NCBI GenBank assembly: GCA_018780365.1
Contig: JADMJR010000023.1
Location: 1-35,728, forward strand
DNA from: Acidovorax sp.
Lineage (GTDB): Bacteria; Pseudomonadota; Gammaproteobacteria; Burkholderiales; Burkholderiaceae_C
DNA length: 35,728 nt
Direction of reading: 5' to 3'
Made by a program: the position numbers and the translations under genes. The notes beneath the pieces were generated by a model that saw only the letters and a program-made list of their open reading frames with translations, ran no database searches and was not told the origin of the DNA. Shown in pieces: positions 7,419 through 15,516 of the stretch (position 1 is the first letter of the stretch; every line of letters begins with the position of its first letter).

Positions 7419-8423
7419 TCAATACCAGGCCACCAGTGCATCAGCACGGCGCTGCGCGCGCTGATCGGGCGTGGGTGCCCAGCGCGCATGGCTGCAGGCC
7501 GCACGCGCCAGAAAGTCGAGCAGCGACAGGTGCCGCCGCAGCACACGCTGCTGGCGGTGGTTGATGAGCGGGTTGAAGATGCCGTTGCGCGAGAACAGCT
7601 GCCGGGGGTTCTTCTTGATCCACAGCCACGACCCCATCTCCAGCGTGAGCGGCAGAAAGGTGTGCGTGGGCACCGCCTGGCAGGCCTGCAGGTACAGGTG
7701 GTCCCACAGGTCGCCATGCGCCAGGTACTGCGCGCTCTGCGGCTCGACGACGTACTGGTGGTTGCTGTGGGCCTGCAAAAAAATCTCTTGCAGCGCATGC
7801 AGCTCGGCCAGGTGTGCGATGGGTTTGCGTGTGTGCGCAAACGGAAACCACAGCCGGTCCTTCACGCCAAAGCCCGAGTGGCAATCGAGCGCAATGCTGA
7901 ACGGCCGTGCCAGCAGCTGCGCCGTGGCCACCTCGCACAGCGCCTGGCTTTCCACCTCCATGGGGTCGCCCAGGCGCCCCCGGTACCAGGGCAGACCCGC
8001 GCTCACCCGCTGCCCGCCCACCCACAGCGGCACCCGGTCTGCGGCATCCACGGGGGCATTGCGCATCAGGTCCACGCCGCGCGGGTTGGCCCGCGTGCCA
8101 GACCACATGCCCCCAGGGTTGACGATGGGCATGAAGACCAGGCGCACCTGCTCCAGCTGGCGGTGCAAGGTGGTGTCCCACTGCAAGCGCATGACCACGT
8201 TCTGCAGGTAGGCAATGACCACCTCGGCACCGATGCGCTCCAGCCCGTGCACGCCGCCAAAAAACCCCACGGCCGGCACCTCCAGCCCCGGGTTGCCCAC
8301 GCCGATGGCATACACCGGAAAACGCTCGCCCGAGGCCACCTGCACCTGCCGCACCACCTGCACATCCAGATGGGGCGCCCCCAGCTCCAGGATTTTTTCC
8401 AGCGCCAGAAGCTCGGGCAGCAT
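7419..8423 (-). CDS. M14 family zinc carboxypeptidase
   Basis: 334-residue M14-like metallopeptidase. The HxxE zinc pair is in GGVHGLERIGAE (His59, Glu62), the third ligand is His182 in ALDCHSGFG, and the general base is Glu262 in TLEMGSW. The substrate-side block with NPGGMW and NPRGVDLMRN (about 102-121) is also typical. There is no signal peptide, so it is likely cytoplasmic and may act on small peptides or amidated metabolites. The start is ATG 8423; a longer in-frame ORF upstream has no matching family sequence. A run of nine C residues lies just before the start where a ribosome-binding site should be. It is probably in an operon with the following hydrolase. Confidence 0.85.
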   Translation of the reverse strand: MLPELLALEKILELGAPHLDVQVVRQVQVASGERFPVYAIGVGNPGLEVPAVGFFGGVHGLERIGAEVVIAYLQNVVMRLQWDTTLHRQLEQVRLVFMPIVNPGGMWSGTRANPRGVDLMRNAPVDAADRVPLWVGGQRVSAGLPWYRGRLGDPMEVESQALCEVATAQLLARPFSIALDCHSGFGVKDRLWFPFAHTRKPIAHLAELHALQEIFLQAHSNHQYVVEPQSAQYLAHGDLWDHLYLQACQAVPTHTFLPLTLEMGSWLWIKKNPRQLFSRNGIFNPLINHRQQRVLRRHLSLLDFLARAACSHARWAPTPDQRAQRRADALVAWY

Positions 8424-8586
8424 GTGTTGTGGGGGGGGGTGTGGAGGGGGCGGTGCCGGGGTTCGGCAGACGGAGGATAGCGCGCACCGGCGCGCTCGGG
8501 TGGCCCAAAAGGAACGCGGCGGCACACTTGTTGGGTTCGCGCTAACCGACGCAAAACCGTCACACAAAGGCGGTACCTTGCCCCAC

Positions 8587-8601
8587 AGGTCGTCACGACC
8601 T
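8587..8601. promoter_or_regulatory. Perfect 7-1-7 palindrome upstream of the small genes
   Basis: AGGTCGT (8587-8593) and ACGACCT (8595-8601) are a perfect inverted repeat around one C. It lies 31 bp before the ATG of the 43-residue gene, so it could be an operator or a small 5' UTR hairpin. No regulator can be named. Confidence 0.35.
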
Positions 8602-8632
8602 CTACCCAACCTCCCCACGAAAGAGGCGCACC

Positions 8633-8764
8633 ATGATCTGGAAATTGCTGGGATTGCAGCGGCTGTTGGATGAGCTGTTCGATGAACGGGGCTGGCTGAG
8701 CTTTGACCTGCCCCGCACACACGAATGGGCCCATGACGATGCACCGGCCCCTGCGCAAGACTGA
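8633..8764 (+). CDS. Small hypothetical protein (43 aa)
   Basis: The ORF starts at ATG 8633 after AAGAGG with suitable spacing and ends at TGA 8762-8764. The product starts MIWKLLGLQRLLDELFDERG, an amphipathic helix, and is acidic, with a DAPAPAQD end. It overlaps the next small gene by 32 bp. The two short frames with ribosome-binding site, overlap and protein-like sequence suggest a real pair. I do not recognise a family. Confidence 0.5.
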   Translation: MIWKLLGLQRLLDELFDERGWLSFDLPRTHEWAHDDAPAPAQD

Positions 8765-8897
8765 CGCCCTGCGCTGGGCCATGGGCTGTGGCGCGCTGGC
8801 GGGTGCGCTGGCCTGGGGCCTGGTGGAGCTTCTGGCGCTGCAGCGGTCCCGCTACCAGCTGTGGCGCGGGCGCCAGCAGACGCCTGCGCTCAAGTAG
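8733..8897 (+). CDS. Small single-pass membrane protein (54 aa)
   Basis: The frame runs from ATG 8733 (or ATG 8739, two codons later) to TAG 8895-8897. After a basic start (HRPLRKTDALR) comes one hydrophobic segment (WAMGCGALAGALAWGLVELL) and a basic tail (RSRYQLWRGR), the profile of a small inner-membrane protein with a positive N-terminal side. It overlaps the 43-residue gene upstream and converges on the diguanylate cyclase gene with an 8-bp overlap. No family or function recognised. Confidence 0.5.
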   Translation: MTMHRPLRKTDALRWAMGCGALAGALAWGLVELLALQRSRYQLWRGRQQTPALK

Positions 8898-10635
8898 CGG
8901 AGGCCGCCACCGCCCGGTTGCGCCCCGCATTCTTGGCCTGGTACATCGCCGCGTCGGCGGCCGACAACAACGCCTCCAGCCCCCACCCCAGCTGACCGGA
9001 GTCTGCAATGCCCAGGCTCACCGTCACGCGCACGCCGGGGTCTGCGGTGCCCAGCACCTGGGCCTCGGCCACCATCTCGCGCAGGCGCTCCGCAAAATGC
9101 AGGCCCTGGGCTCGGTCGCAATGGCTGAGCAGCAGCACAAATTCTTCGCCCCCAAAACGCGCCGCCAGATCGCCCTCGCGCAGTTCGGCGCGCACAACAT
9201 CCGCCACCACCAGCAGGGCCTTGTCGCCAGCCGCATGGCCCAGGCTGTCGTTGAGCTGCTTGAACCAGTCGATGTCCAGCACCAGCACGGCCACATCGAA
9301 GTCGTAGCGCATGGCCTGCGCCAGGGCGCTGCGCGCCTTCGTGATGAACCCACGGCGATTGGGCAGGCCCGTGAGGTAGTCCGTCTCGGACTGCTCCTTG
9401 AGCTGCGCAATGAGCCGGTCCCGCTCGCGCTCCAGATCCTGGCGCCGCCGGGTCTGGCTTTGCAGCGAACGCACGGCCCCGATGACGGCGGCCATCTCAT
9501 CGTCGGCCACCGGGTCGGGCAGGCGTGCCTGCAGGTCATCGTTGGCCAGCGCCTTCAGCGCGCGGGTGGTCTGGGCCAGGGGCTGCAGCACGCGGTGCTG
9601 AATCACATACAACGCCCCGCCCAGCACCAGCAAGAGCAGCCCTGACCCGGCCAGCGCCCAGGCCAGCACACGCAGCGCGCGCTGGTGCTCCAGCGCCGCC
9701 CGCTCGCGGGCCTGCGCGAGCAGTGCATCGCGCAGCGCCAGGATGGGGTTCATCTCCGGCACATACAGCGCCGCAAACTCCGCTGCAGACAGGCCATAGC
9801 GCCCGTCCCCATCGCCCTGCGCCAGCACCTTGTCGAGCAGCTCCTGCGCCACGCCAAAGTAGCGCGCCTCCACCGTGTCCCAGGCCTGCGCCACCTCTGC
9901 GGCCTTGTCCGGCAGCTGCAGCCGCAGGTCCACCAGCGTGCGCAGCTGTGCAATGCGCCCCCGCGTTTCATCGATGGCCCGGCGTTCTGCAGGAGAAAAC
10001 GGCTGGCCCTTGACCACAGCCGCCGTGAAGTGGGAGCCCAGCAGGCCCGCGTACTCCCGCAGCCCGGCCGCCAGGCGCGCGCCCTGCACATCGTCGCCCA
10101 GCGCGGGATAGGCGTGCTGGGCCGCGCTGGCCAGGGCATTGGTCACCGGCGACAACAAAGGCACCACCGCCACCATGCCATAGACAGCGTCCCGGATCGC
10201 ACTGGCCGAGCGCTGTTCCCGCGCCAGCGCCAGCACCTGGTCCACGCCCGCACGGGCCTGCGCCAAGGTGCTTTGCGCGGCACGCACGCTCTGCACCAGA
10301 TCGATGCCGCCCGCAGGCTGCCGCTGCTGCGTTGCGGCCACGGCCTGCAGCAGTGCATCAAAAGCCTGGTCGGTGCGTGCGCGCGCCTCCTGCAGCGCCT
10401 GGGCCCGGGGCTGCGCCATGGGCAGCACATCGCCCAGCGCCCCGTTGGTCGGCCCGCGCTCGCGCGACACCATCTCTACCGCCAGCAGCCCCAGCCGCAG
10501 CTGGTCCAGCAGCCGCAGGCTTTCCGACGCCTGGTGCACGGACTGCCACTCCGTTGTCGCCATGCGGCCCACCAACGCAATCGTCGCCACAAGCACAAGA
10601 GCGCCCAGCAGGTGGAGCATTCGACTGAGTTGCAT
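8890..10635 (-). CDS. Membrane-bound diguanylate cyclase (HAMP-GGDEF)
   Basis: 581 residues. A transmembrane helix (about 8-25) is followed by a periplasmic helical sensor region of some 260 residues whose start (LLAVEMVSRERGPTNGALG) resembles NIT-type sensor helices. A second transmembrane helix (AWALAGSGLLLLVLGGALYV), a HAMP segment and a short coiled coil with ERERDRLIAQL follow, then a GGDEF domain. The active site reads RFGGEEF, and the inhibitory I-site REGD is placed exactly five residues before GGEEF, so it should make cyclic di-GMP and be product-inhibited. Start ATG 10635 was chosen because a longer frame would run antisense through the HU-like gene. No clear ribosome-binding site is visible, so the start may shift by a few codons. 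Confidence 0.88.
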   Translation of the reverse strand: MQLSRMLHLLGALVLVATIALVGRMATTEWQSVHQASESLRLLDQLRLGLLAVEMVSRERGPTNGALGDVLPMAQPRAQALQEARARTDQAFDALLQAVAATQQRQPAGGIDLVQSVRAAQSTLAQARAGVDQVLALAREQRSASAIRDAVYGMVAVVPLLSPVTNALASAAQHAYPALGDDVQGARLAAGLREYAGLLGSHFTAAVVKGQPFSPAERRAIDETRGRIAQLRTLVDLRLQLPDKAAEVAQAWDTVEARYFGVAQELLDKVLAQGDGDGRYGLSAAEFAALYVPEMNPILALRDALLAQARERAALEHQRALRVLAWALAGSGLLLLVLGGALYVIQHRVLQPLAQTTRALKALANDDLQARLPDPVADDEMAAVIGAVRSLQSQTRRRQDLERERDRLIAQLKEQSETDYLTGLPNRRGFITKARSALAQAMRYDFDVAVLVLDIDWFKQLNDSLGHAAGDKALLVVADVVRAELREGDLAARFGGEEFVLLLSHCDRAQGLHFAERLREMVAEAQVLGTADPGVRVTVSLGIADSGQLGWGLEALLSAADAAMYQAKNAGRNRAVAASAT

Positions 10636-11002
10636 GGACAAGCGCTTTGCGGAAACAACACCGGAGAAAAGAGAGAGCCCGCCAAGGCGGCCCATCGGCC
10701 GCCACAACAAGCCGTGGCCAGCAAAGATTGTATGAACCCCTGCCTGCGGCCAACTCCCTGCCATTGTGGCCACTTGCCACCACACCATGCACCGGTTTTT
10801 CCCCAAGAAAAATCCCTGGGCGCAGCCTTTTGCGAGCGCTGGCGATGCAGCCTGAGGGCGCCATCCGCAGGGCCCGCGCAGAAGCCTCAGGCGCTGGCTG
10901 GTCATGCGCTCTATCGGTCTTGGCTTTCTCGCACCTAAAATCACGCAGGTCCTCCACCGAATGGTGAGGGCCCATCGCAATCCAAACCAACGAAGAAACA
11001 TC
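10636..11002. other. 367-bp divergent intergenic region with a hairpin
   Basis: This holds the promoters of the diguanylate cyclase gene (minus) and the HU-like gene (plus). A hairpin with perfect 7-bp arms GGCGGCC (10686-10692) and GGCCGCC (10697-10703) lies 51 bp upstream of the cyclase start, probably in its leader. A TAAAAT at 10936-10941 could be a -10 box for the HU-like gene, but no good -35 is at the right distance. No gene is seen. Confidence 0.45.
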
Positions 11003-11500
11003 ATGGCAACTGCAAAGAAAACTCCAGCCCCCGCAAAGAAGGCCGCCGCACCGGCCGCAGCGCCTGTCGCCAAGAAGGCGGCCCCTGCGGCCAAAAAAGC
11101 AGCCCCCGCAGCCAAGAAGGCAGCGCCTGTCGCCAAGAAGGCCGCCGCGCCTGCGGCCAAGCCTGCTGCTGCCGCCGCCGTGCTCAAGCCCATCAAGACC
11201 GCCTTCAACAAGACCACGCTGGTGGCCCACCTGGCCGAACAATCGGGCGTGGAACCCAAGGCCACCAAGGCTGTGCTGGCCGCACTCGAAGCCGCCATCC
11301 TGGGCTCGGTGCACAAAAAGGGCTCTGGCGAATTCACGCTGCCTGGCGTGCTGAAGATCGGCCTGCAGCAAGTGCCCGCCAAGAAAAAGCGCTTTGGCAA
11401 GGACCCTTTCACGGGTGAAGAGCGCTGGTTCCCCGCCAAGCCCGCTTCGGTCAAGATCAAGACCCGCGCGCTGAAGAAGCTCAAGGACGCTACGGCCTGA
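11003..11500 (+). CDS. HU-family DNA-binding protein with histone-H1-like N-terminal tail
   Basis: 165 residues in two parts. Residues 1-60 are a low-complexity tail of KKAAPA-type repeats, as in histone H1 and bacterial H1-like proteins. Residues about 66-165 are an HU/IHF-like domain: NKTTLVAHLAEQSGVEPKAT as helix 1, GEFTLPGVLKIG as the strand region, and KRFGKDPFTGEERWFPAKPA, which matches the HU DNA-binding arm (RKGRNPQTGE in classical HU). A nucleoid DNA-binding or compacting role is expected. Start is ATG 11003, after which the repeats begin; GAAG precedes it. A strong terminator follows directly, so the gene is monocistronic. Proteins of this type are common in Burkholderiales. Confidence 0.88.
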   Translation: MATAKKTPAPAKKAAAPAAAPVAKKAAPAAKKAAPAAKKAAPVAKKAAAPAAKPAAAAAVLKPIKTAFNKTTLVAHLAEQSGVEPKATKAVLAALEAAILGSVHKKGSGEFTLPGVLKIGLQQVPAKKKRFGKDPFTGEERWFPAKPASVKIKTRALKKLKDATA

Positions 11501-11523
11501 TCGGCCTGCGGCCCTCAGCCACC

Positions 11524-11558
11524 AGGACCAGATGCCCCCGGGCCTCTGGTCCTTTTTC
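11524..11558 (+). terminator. Rho-independent terminator of the HU-like gene
   Basis: Arms AGGACCAGA (11524-11532) and TCTGGTCCT (11545-11553) are a perfect 9-bp stem with a 12-nt GC-rich loop, followed by TTTT and further T residues. It lies 23 bp after the stop codon of the HU-like gene, and just beyond it the minus-strand Fur-family gene ends. Confidence 0.88.
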
Positions 11559-11591
11559 TTTGGGCAGCCGCTGCCCGCGCGCCTGCCCTGC

Positions 11592-12053
11592 TCAGTGCGG
11601 GCAGCAGGCGGCCGTGGCGCCTTCGCAGCCCAGGCAGTCCACCTGCAGCACCAGGTCCACCACCCACGGCCGCAACCCCTTTTCGGCGGCGCGCAGCTCC
11701 AGCTCGTTGCGCAACTGCGCACCGGGCAGCGTGGCAGATCGGTCGCAGCGCCTGCAGACGATGCGCACCTCGGCCGACGGTGCTGGCGCGAAAGGCCGCA
11801 AGCGGTACACCGTGTGCCGCCGGTCGCCGCGGTCGTGCAGCAGCACACCCAGGGTCTGCAGCTCGTGGATGATGCGGTACACCGTGCTGGTGCTCACATG
11901 CGTGCCGCGCAGCAGCATCTGGTGAAAGGCCTCGTCCGCGCCAATGCCCGCGCTGCCTGCGGTCTGGATCACCTGCAGCACGCCGATGCGCGCCGTGGTG
12001 GGCCGCAGGCCCGCCGTGCGCAGGCGCTGCAGCATGGACATGCCCTCGCTCAC
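11592..12053 (-). CDS. Fur family metal-responsive regulator
   Basis: 153 residues with a GTG start at 12053 overlapping the stop of the outer-membrane-factor gene (GTGA); ATG 12041 and ATG 12035 are alternatives four and six codons later. The winged-helix domain has LRPTTARIGVLQVI and the recognition segment HVSTSTVYRIIHELQTLGVL, as in Fur. The dimerisation half carries two CxxC pairs (CRRC and CLGC) that would hold structural zinc. An unusual extra Cys-Cys-Pro-His end (TAACCPH) follows. It is the last gene of the FecI-FecR-TonB-MacAB locus, so it may sense the metal handled there. Whether it is Fur, Zur or another subtype cannot be decided by eye. Confidence 0.85.
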   Translation of the reverse strand: MSEGMSMLQRLRTAGLRPTTARIGVLQVIQTAGSAGIGADEAFHQMLLRGTHVSTSTVYRIIHELQTLGVLLHDRGDRRHTVYRLRPFAPAPSAEVRIVCRRCDRSATLPGAQLRNELELRAAEKGLRPWVVDLVLQVDCLGCEGATAACCPH

Positions 12054-13492
12054 GGACGCCCGGCCGAGGCCACGCGGCCCGGGCCTGCCACGGTCTCTGG
12101 CCGCCAGCCTCCGCCCAGCGCGCGCAGCAGCGCCACCTGGGCCAGCCACTCGGCCTGGTGCAGCCGGGCGGCCGTGTCCTGGGCTGCGTACAGCGTGCGC
12201 TGTGCATCCAGCAGCGTGAGCAGGGTCTCGGCACCGGCGCGGTAGCGCGACTGGGCCAGCGTGGCTGCTTGTCCGGCCTGCCGCACCACCTCGGCCTGCG
12301 CGGCGCGCTGCGCCCCCGTGCCCGCCACGGACAACAGGGCCAGCTCCACCTCTCCCACGGCGGCCACGATGGTGGCGCGGTACTGCGCCAGCAGCTCGGC
12401 CTGCCGCGCCTGGGCCAGGTCGCGCCCGGCCTCCAGCCGCCCGCCGTCAAAGATGGGCGCAGCCAGTGCCGCCGCAACGCTGTAGAGGGGGTTGTCGAGC
12501 ACACGCGAGAGGCGCCCCCCCCCAGAGCCCAGGCTGGCGCTCAGGTGGATGCGGGGCAGCAGGGCAGCGCGGGCCGCTGCCACATCGGCGTGGGCGGCTG
12601 CGAGGCGGGCCTCGGCCCGCGCAATATCGGGCCGGCGCACCAGCAGGTCGGCGGGCGTCGCGGTATCGGGCGCGAGGGTCTCCACAGCGGGCAGCACCTG
12701 CGTGTCCACGCGGGGCCCCTCGGGCTGCCCCAGCAACACGGCCAGGCCCGCATGTGCGGCCTGTACCTGCTGGCGCTGGGACTCCAGCAGCTGGCGTTGT
12801 GTGGCCACCAGGCCGCGCTGCTGCGCCTGCTCCAGCGCCGTGGCGGCGCCCGCGCGGGCGCGGGCCTCCACCACGGCCAGCACCCGCTCGGCGCTGCGCA
12901 GATTGAGTTCAGCAATGGCCACACGCTCACGCCCCCCCACCAGTTGCAGCCAGGCCTGCGCCACAGCCGCCGTCAAGGTGACCTGCACCGCGTCGCAGTC
13001 GTGCGCGCTGGCATGGCGCAAGGCCTGGGCACTGGTGCGCTCGGCCCCCAGGCGGCCCCACATGTCCAGCTCGTAGCTCGCGCCCCACGCAGCACCAAAC
13101 TGCGTGCCCGCCACCTCGGCCTGCCCCCCGGCACGCGCCTGGCGGCTGGCATTGAGCGTGCCATTCACACCCGGCAGCAGGCCAGCCCCCGCCGCGCGCG
13201 CCACGGCGTCGGCCTGGCGCACCCGCGCGATGGCGGCGGCCAGGTCCGGGCTGTGCGCATGTGCGGCCTGCACCAGCGCATCCAGCTCGGCAATGCCCAG
13301 CGCATGCGCGCCGGTGCCGCCCCCACCACGGGCCGGTGGCACCGGGCCGTGCCACTGCGCCGGCAGGCGCAAGGGTTCATCCACCAGGCCGTGGGGTGGG
13401 GTGGTGCAGCCCCCCAGCCACAGGGCGGCCGAGCAGGCGAGGAGGACGGTACAGACAGTGCAGTTGCGCATACCAACAAACAAAGTGGTCAT
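12050..13492 (-). CDS. NodT/OprM-type outer-membrane efflux lipoprotein
   Basis: 480-residue outer-membrane factor. A hydrophobic signal ends in the lipobox LGGC (Cys29), so the protein is lipid-anchored. Two OEP repeats follow, each with long periplasmic helices: [20 protein letters not shown] in the first and [20 protein letters not shown] at the junction, the latter the typical NodT motif. It would form the TolC-like exit duct for the MacA-MacB pump encoded just upstream; its ATG overlaps the macB stop (ATGA). Its place in this tripartite operon, next to a siderophore receptor, resembles OpmQ of the PvdRT-OpmQ system. Confidence 0.92.
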   Translation of the reverse strand: MTTLFVGMRNCTVCTVLLACSAALWLGGCTTPPHGLVDEPLRLPAQWHGPVPPARGGGGTGAHALGIAELDALVQAAHAHSPDLAAAIARVRQADAVARAAGAGLLPGVNGTLNASRQARAGGQAEVAGTQFGAAWGASYELDMWGRLGAERTSAQALRHASAHDCDAVQVTLTAAVAQAWLQLVGGRERVAIAELNLRSAERVLAVVEARARAGAATALEQAQQRGLVATQRQLLESQRQQVQAAHAGLAVLLGQPEGPRVDTQVLPAVETLAPDTATPADLLVRRPDIARAEARLAAAHADVAAARAALLPRIHLSASLGSGGGRLSRVLDNPLYSVAAALAAPIFDGGRLEAGRDLAQARQAELLAQYRATIVAAVGEVELALLSVAGTGAQRAAQAEVVRQAGQAATLAQSRYRAGAETLLTLLDAQRTLYAAQDTAARLHQAEWLAQVALLRALGGGWRPETVAGPGRVASAGRP

Positions 13493-15516
13493 TCGGAAGC
13501 GAGGGCCATCACCGGGTCCAGCCCGGCGGCGCGGCGTGCGGGCATGTAGCCAAACACCAGCCCGGTGGCCACGGCGCAGGCAAAGGCGCCCGCCATGGCG
13601 GTGAGCGAAAAAATCACGGGCACGCCCGACACGATGAGCGCCGCGCCCACGGCCAGGCCAATCGCCAGGCCCGCTGCGCCGCCCACCAGCGTGACGAGCA
13701 CGGCCTCGGTGAGGAACTGGCGCAGGATGTCGCCCTGCCGCGCGCCGGTGGCCATGCGGATGCCGATCTCGCGCGTGCGCTCGCGCACCGTCATCAGCAT
13801 CACGTTCATCACGCCGATGCCGCCCACCACCAGCGACACGGCTGCGATCAGCCCCAGCATCATGGTCATGGCGTTGCGCGTCTGCGCCTCGGCCTGCAGC
13901 TTGGCCGCCGCGTTGCCGATGCGAAAGTCCTCGCGCCCGTGGCGCGACAGCAGCAGCGCGTGCATGGCCTTCTCGGCCGCCTGCACCTGCTCGACCGACG
14001 CGGCAGCGACCACGGTGTAGTCGGGCTGGGTCTGCACGCGGTACACACGCGCGCGGCCCGACTGGTAGGGGATGAACACCATGTCGTCGTAGTTCTGCGC
14101 GCCCGAATCAGCGCCGCGCTCGGCCATCACGCCGATCACCTCGAACGGCGCGTTGCCGATCAGCAGGTGGCGACCCAGCGGGCTCGGGTGGTCCGGGAAA
14201 AACTGCGCACTGGCCTTGTGCCCCAGCACCACCAGCGGCGCCAGGTCGTGGTCTTCGGCGGCGGTGTAGTAGCGGCCCTGGGCCACCTTCCAGTGGTGCA
14301 CGCGGGGCATGTCTTCGCTGGCGGCGAACACGTAGACCTGCCGCTCGACGTTGCCGTGGCGCACGGGGATGGGGTCGCCGATCACGGGCATCACGTGGCC
14401 GATCTCGGGCAGGCGGGCGATGGCCTCCAGGTCCTCTGCGGTGATCTCGCCCTGCGGCCCGCCCTCGCGCGGGTGGCTGGCGCCCAGGTACATGATGGTG
14501 GTGCCCATGGAGCCCATCTGCTCCACCACGCGCTGCTTGGCGCCCTCTCCCACGCCCATCATCACGATGACCGACGCCACGCCAATCACGATGCCCAGCA
14601 GCGTGAGCCCGGTGCGCGCGCGGTTGATGCGCATGCCCCGCCAGGCCGAACGGGCGGCCTCGGCCAGTTCGGCCCAGAAGGCGCCCCCAGACTGGTTGCT
14701 ACTATTTTTACAGCTACTTGCGCTTGCTGGTTGCGCGGTAGAGGCATTTTTTTCTTCAAATATCCCTGTCACAGCACCACCGCTGTCCGCCACGATCTCG
14801 CCGTCGCGGATCTCGATCACGCGGCGGGCCTGGGCGGCCACTTCGCGGTCGTGGGTGATGAGCACGATGGTGTGGCCCGCGTCGGCCAGCTCGTGCAGCA
14901 GCGCCATCACCTCGGCGCCGCTGTGGGTGTCCAGCGCGCCGGTGGGCTCGTCGGCCAGGATGATGCGGCCGCCGTTCATCAGCGCCCGGGCGATGGACAC
15001 GCGCTGCTGCTGCCCGCCCGACAGCTGCGTGGGCCGGTGGTGCAGCTTGTCAGCGAGGCCCAGGCGCGTCAACAGCGCCGCCGCGCGGCGGGTGCGCTCT
15101 TCGCGCGGGGTGCCGGCGTAGATGGCGGGCACCTCGACGTTCTCGCACGCCGACTCGGCGCGGATCAGGTGGTAGCCCTGAAAGACGAAGCCGAAGGCCT
15201 CGCGCCGCAGCCAGGCCAGCTGGTCGGCGTCGAACCCCGCCACGTCTTCACCCTGGAAGCGGTAGCTGCCGCTGCTGGGCTTGTCCAGGCAGCCGAGCAG
15301 GTTCATCAGCGTGGACTTGCCCGAGCCCGACGCGCCCACGATGGCGACAAACTCGCCCGCGTGGATGGACAGCGAGATGCCGCGCAGCACCTCCACCTCG
15401 GGCTGCTCGCCACCGCCGTAGCGGCGGCGCACATTGCGCAGCTCGATCAGCGGTACGGGGGAGTCGCGCAAAACGCCGTGCAGGGTGCTGTGCGGGATGC
15501 CAGTGCCTGCGGTCAC
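13489..15516 (-). CDS. macB: MacB-type ABC transporter (ATPase-permease fusion)
   Basis: 675 residues. The N-terminal ABC ATPase has Walker [10 protein letters not shown] (61-69), the signature [15 protein letters not shown], and Walker B with the catalytic Glu in [12 protein letters not shown] linker at about 252-274 is encoded by a dispersed repeat (copy 3). The MacB part follows: TM1 ([20 protein letters not shown]), a large periplasmic domain, and three C-terminal transmembrane helices with [20 protein letters not shown]. It should use ATP to drive export of substrate from the periplasm through MacA and the outer-membrane factor. The GTG start at 15516 overlaps the macA stop (GTGA). Paralogues include macrolide, enterotoxin and siderophore (PvdT) exporters; context favours the last. 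Confidence 0.93.
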   Translation of the reverse strand: MTAGTGIPHSTLHGVLRDSPVPLIELRNVRRRYGGGEQPEVEVLRGISLSIHAGEFVAIVGASGSGKSTLMNLLGCLDKPSSGSYRFQGEDVAGFDADQLAWLRREAFGFVFQGYHLIRAESACENVEVPAIYAGTPREERTRRAAALLTRLGLADKLHHRPTQLSGGQQQRVSIARALMNGGRIILADEPTGALDTHSGAEVMALLHELADAGHTIVLITHDREVAAQARRVIEIRDGEIVADSGGAVTGIFEEKNASTAQPASASSCKNSSNQSGGAFWAELAEAARSAWRGMRINRARTGLTLLGIVIGVASVIVMMGVGEGAKQRVVEQMGSMGTTIMYLGASHPREGGPQGEITAEDLEAIARLPEIGHVMPVIGDPIPVRHGNVERQVYVFAASEDMPRVHHWKVAQGRYYTAAEDHDLAPLVVLGHKASAQFFPDHPSPLGRHLLIGNAPFEVIGVMAERGADSGAQNYDDMVFIPYQSGRARVYRVQTQPDYTVVAAASVEQVQAAEKAMHALLLSRHGREDFRIGNAAAKLQAEAQTRNAMTMMLGLIAAVSLVVGGIGVMNVMLMTVRERTREIGIRMATGARQGDILRQFLTEAVLVTLVGGAAGLAIGLAVGAALIVSGVPVIFSLTAMAGAFACAVATGLVFGYMPARRAAGLDPVMALASE
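14696..14761 (+). repeat. Dispersed repeat copy 3, inside macB
   Basis: A 66-bp AT-rich stretch starts TTGCTACTATTTTTACAGCT, continues with the TTGCGCTTGCTGGTTGCGCG block and GGTAGAGGC, and ends TTTTTTTCTTCAAAT. It lies wholly within the macB frame and adds 22 in-frame codons to the linker between the ATPase and first membrane helix. It matches the two intergenic copies and contrasts sharply with the GC-rich flanks. Confidence 0.7.

Noticed and set aside
10936-10941. TAAAAT as -10 box of the HU-like gene
   Set aside because: The nearest TTGGCT lies only 10 bp upstream, and no other -35 is at 16-18 bp, so no promoter is called.
11030-11180. Tandem repeats resembling a repeat array
   Set aside because: These are codons for KKAAPA-type repeats in the HU-like protein tail; no spacer-repeat structure, so not CRISPR.
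10636-11484. N-terminal extension of the diguanylate cyclase frame, giving an 864-residue ORF
   Set aside because: It runs antisense through the whole HU-like gene, whose KAAP repeats keep the opposite frame open. The membrane helix expected at the N-terminus begins at ATG 10635.
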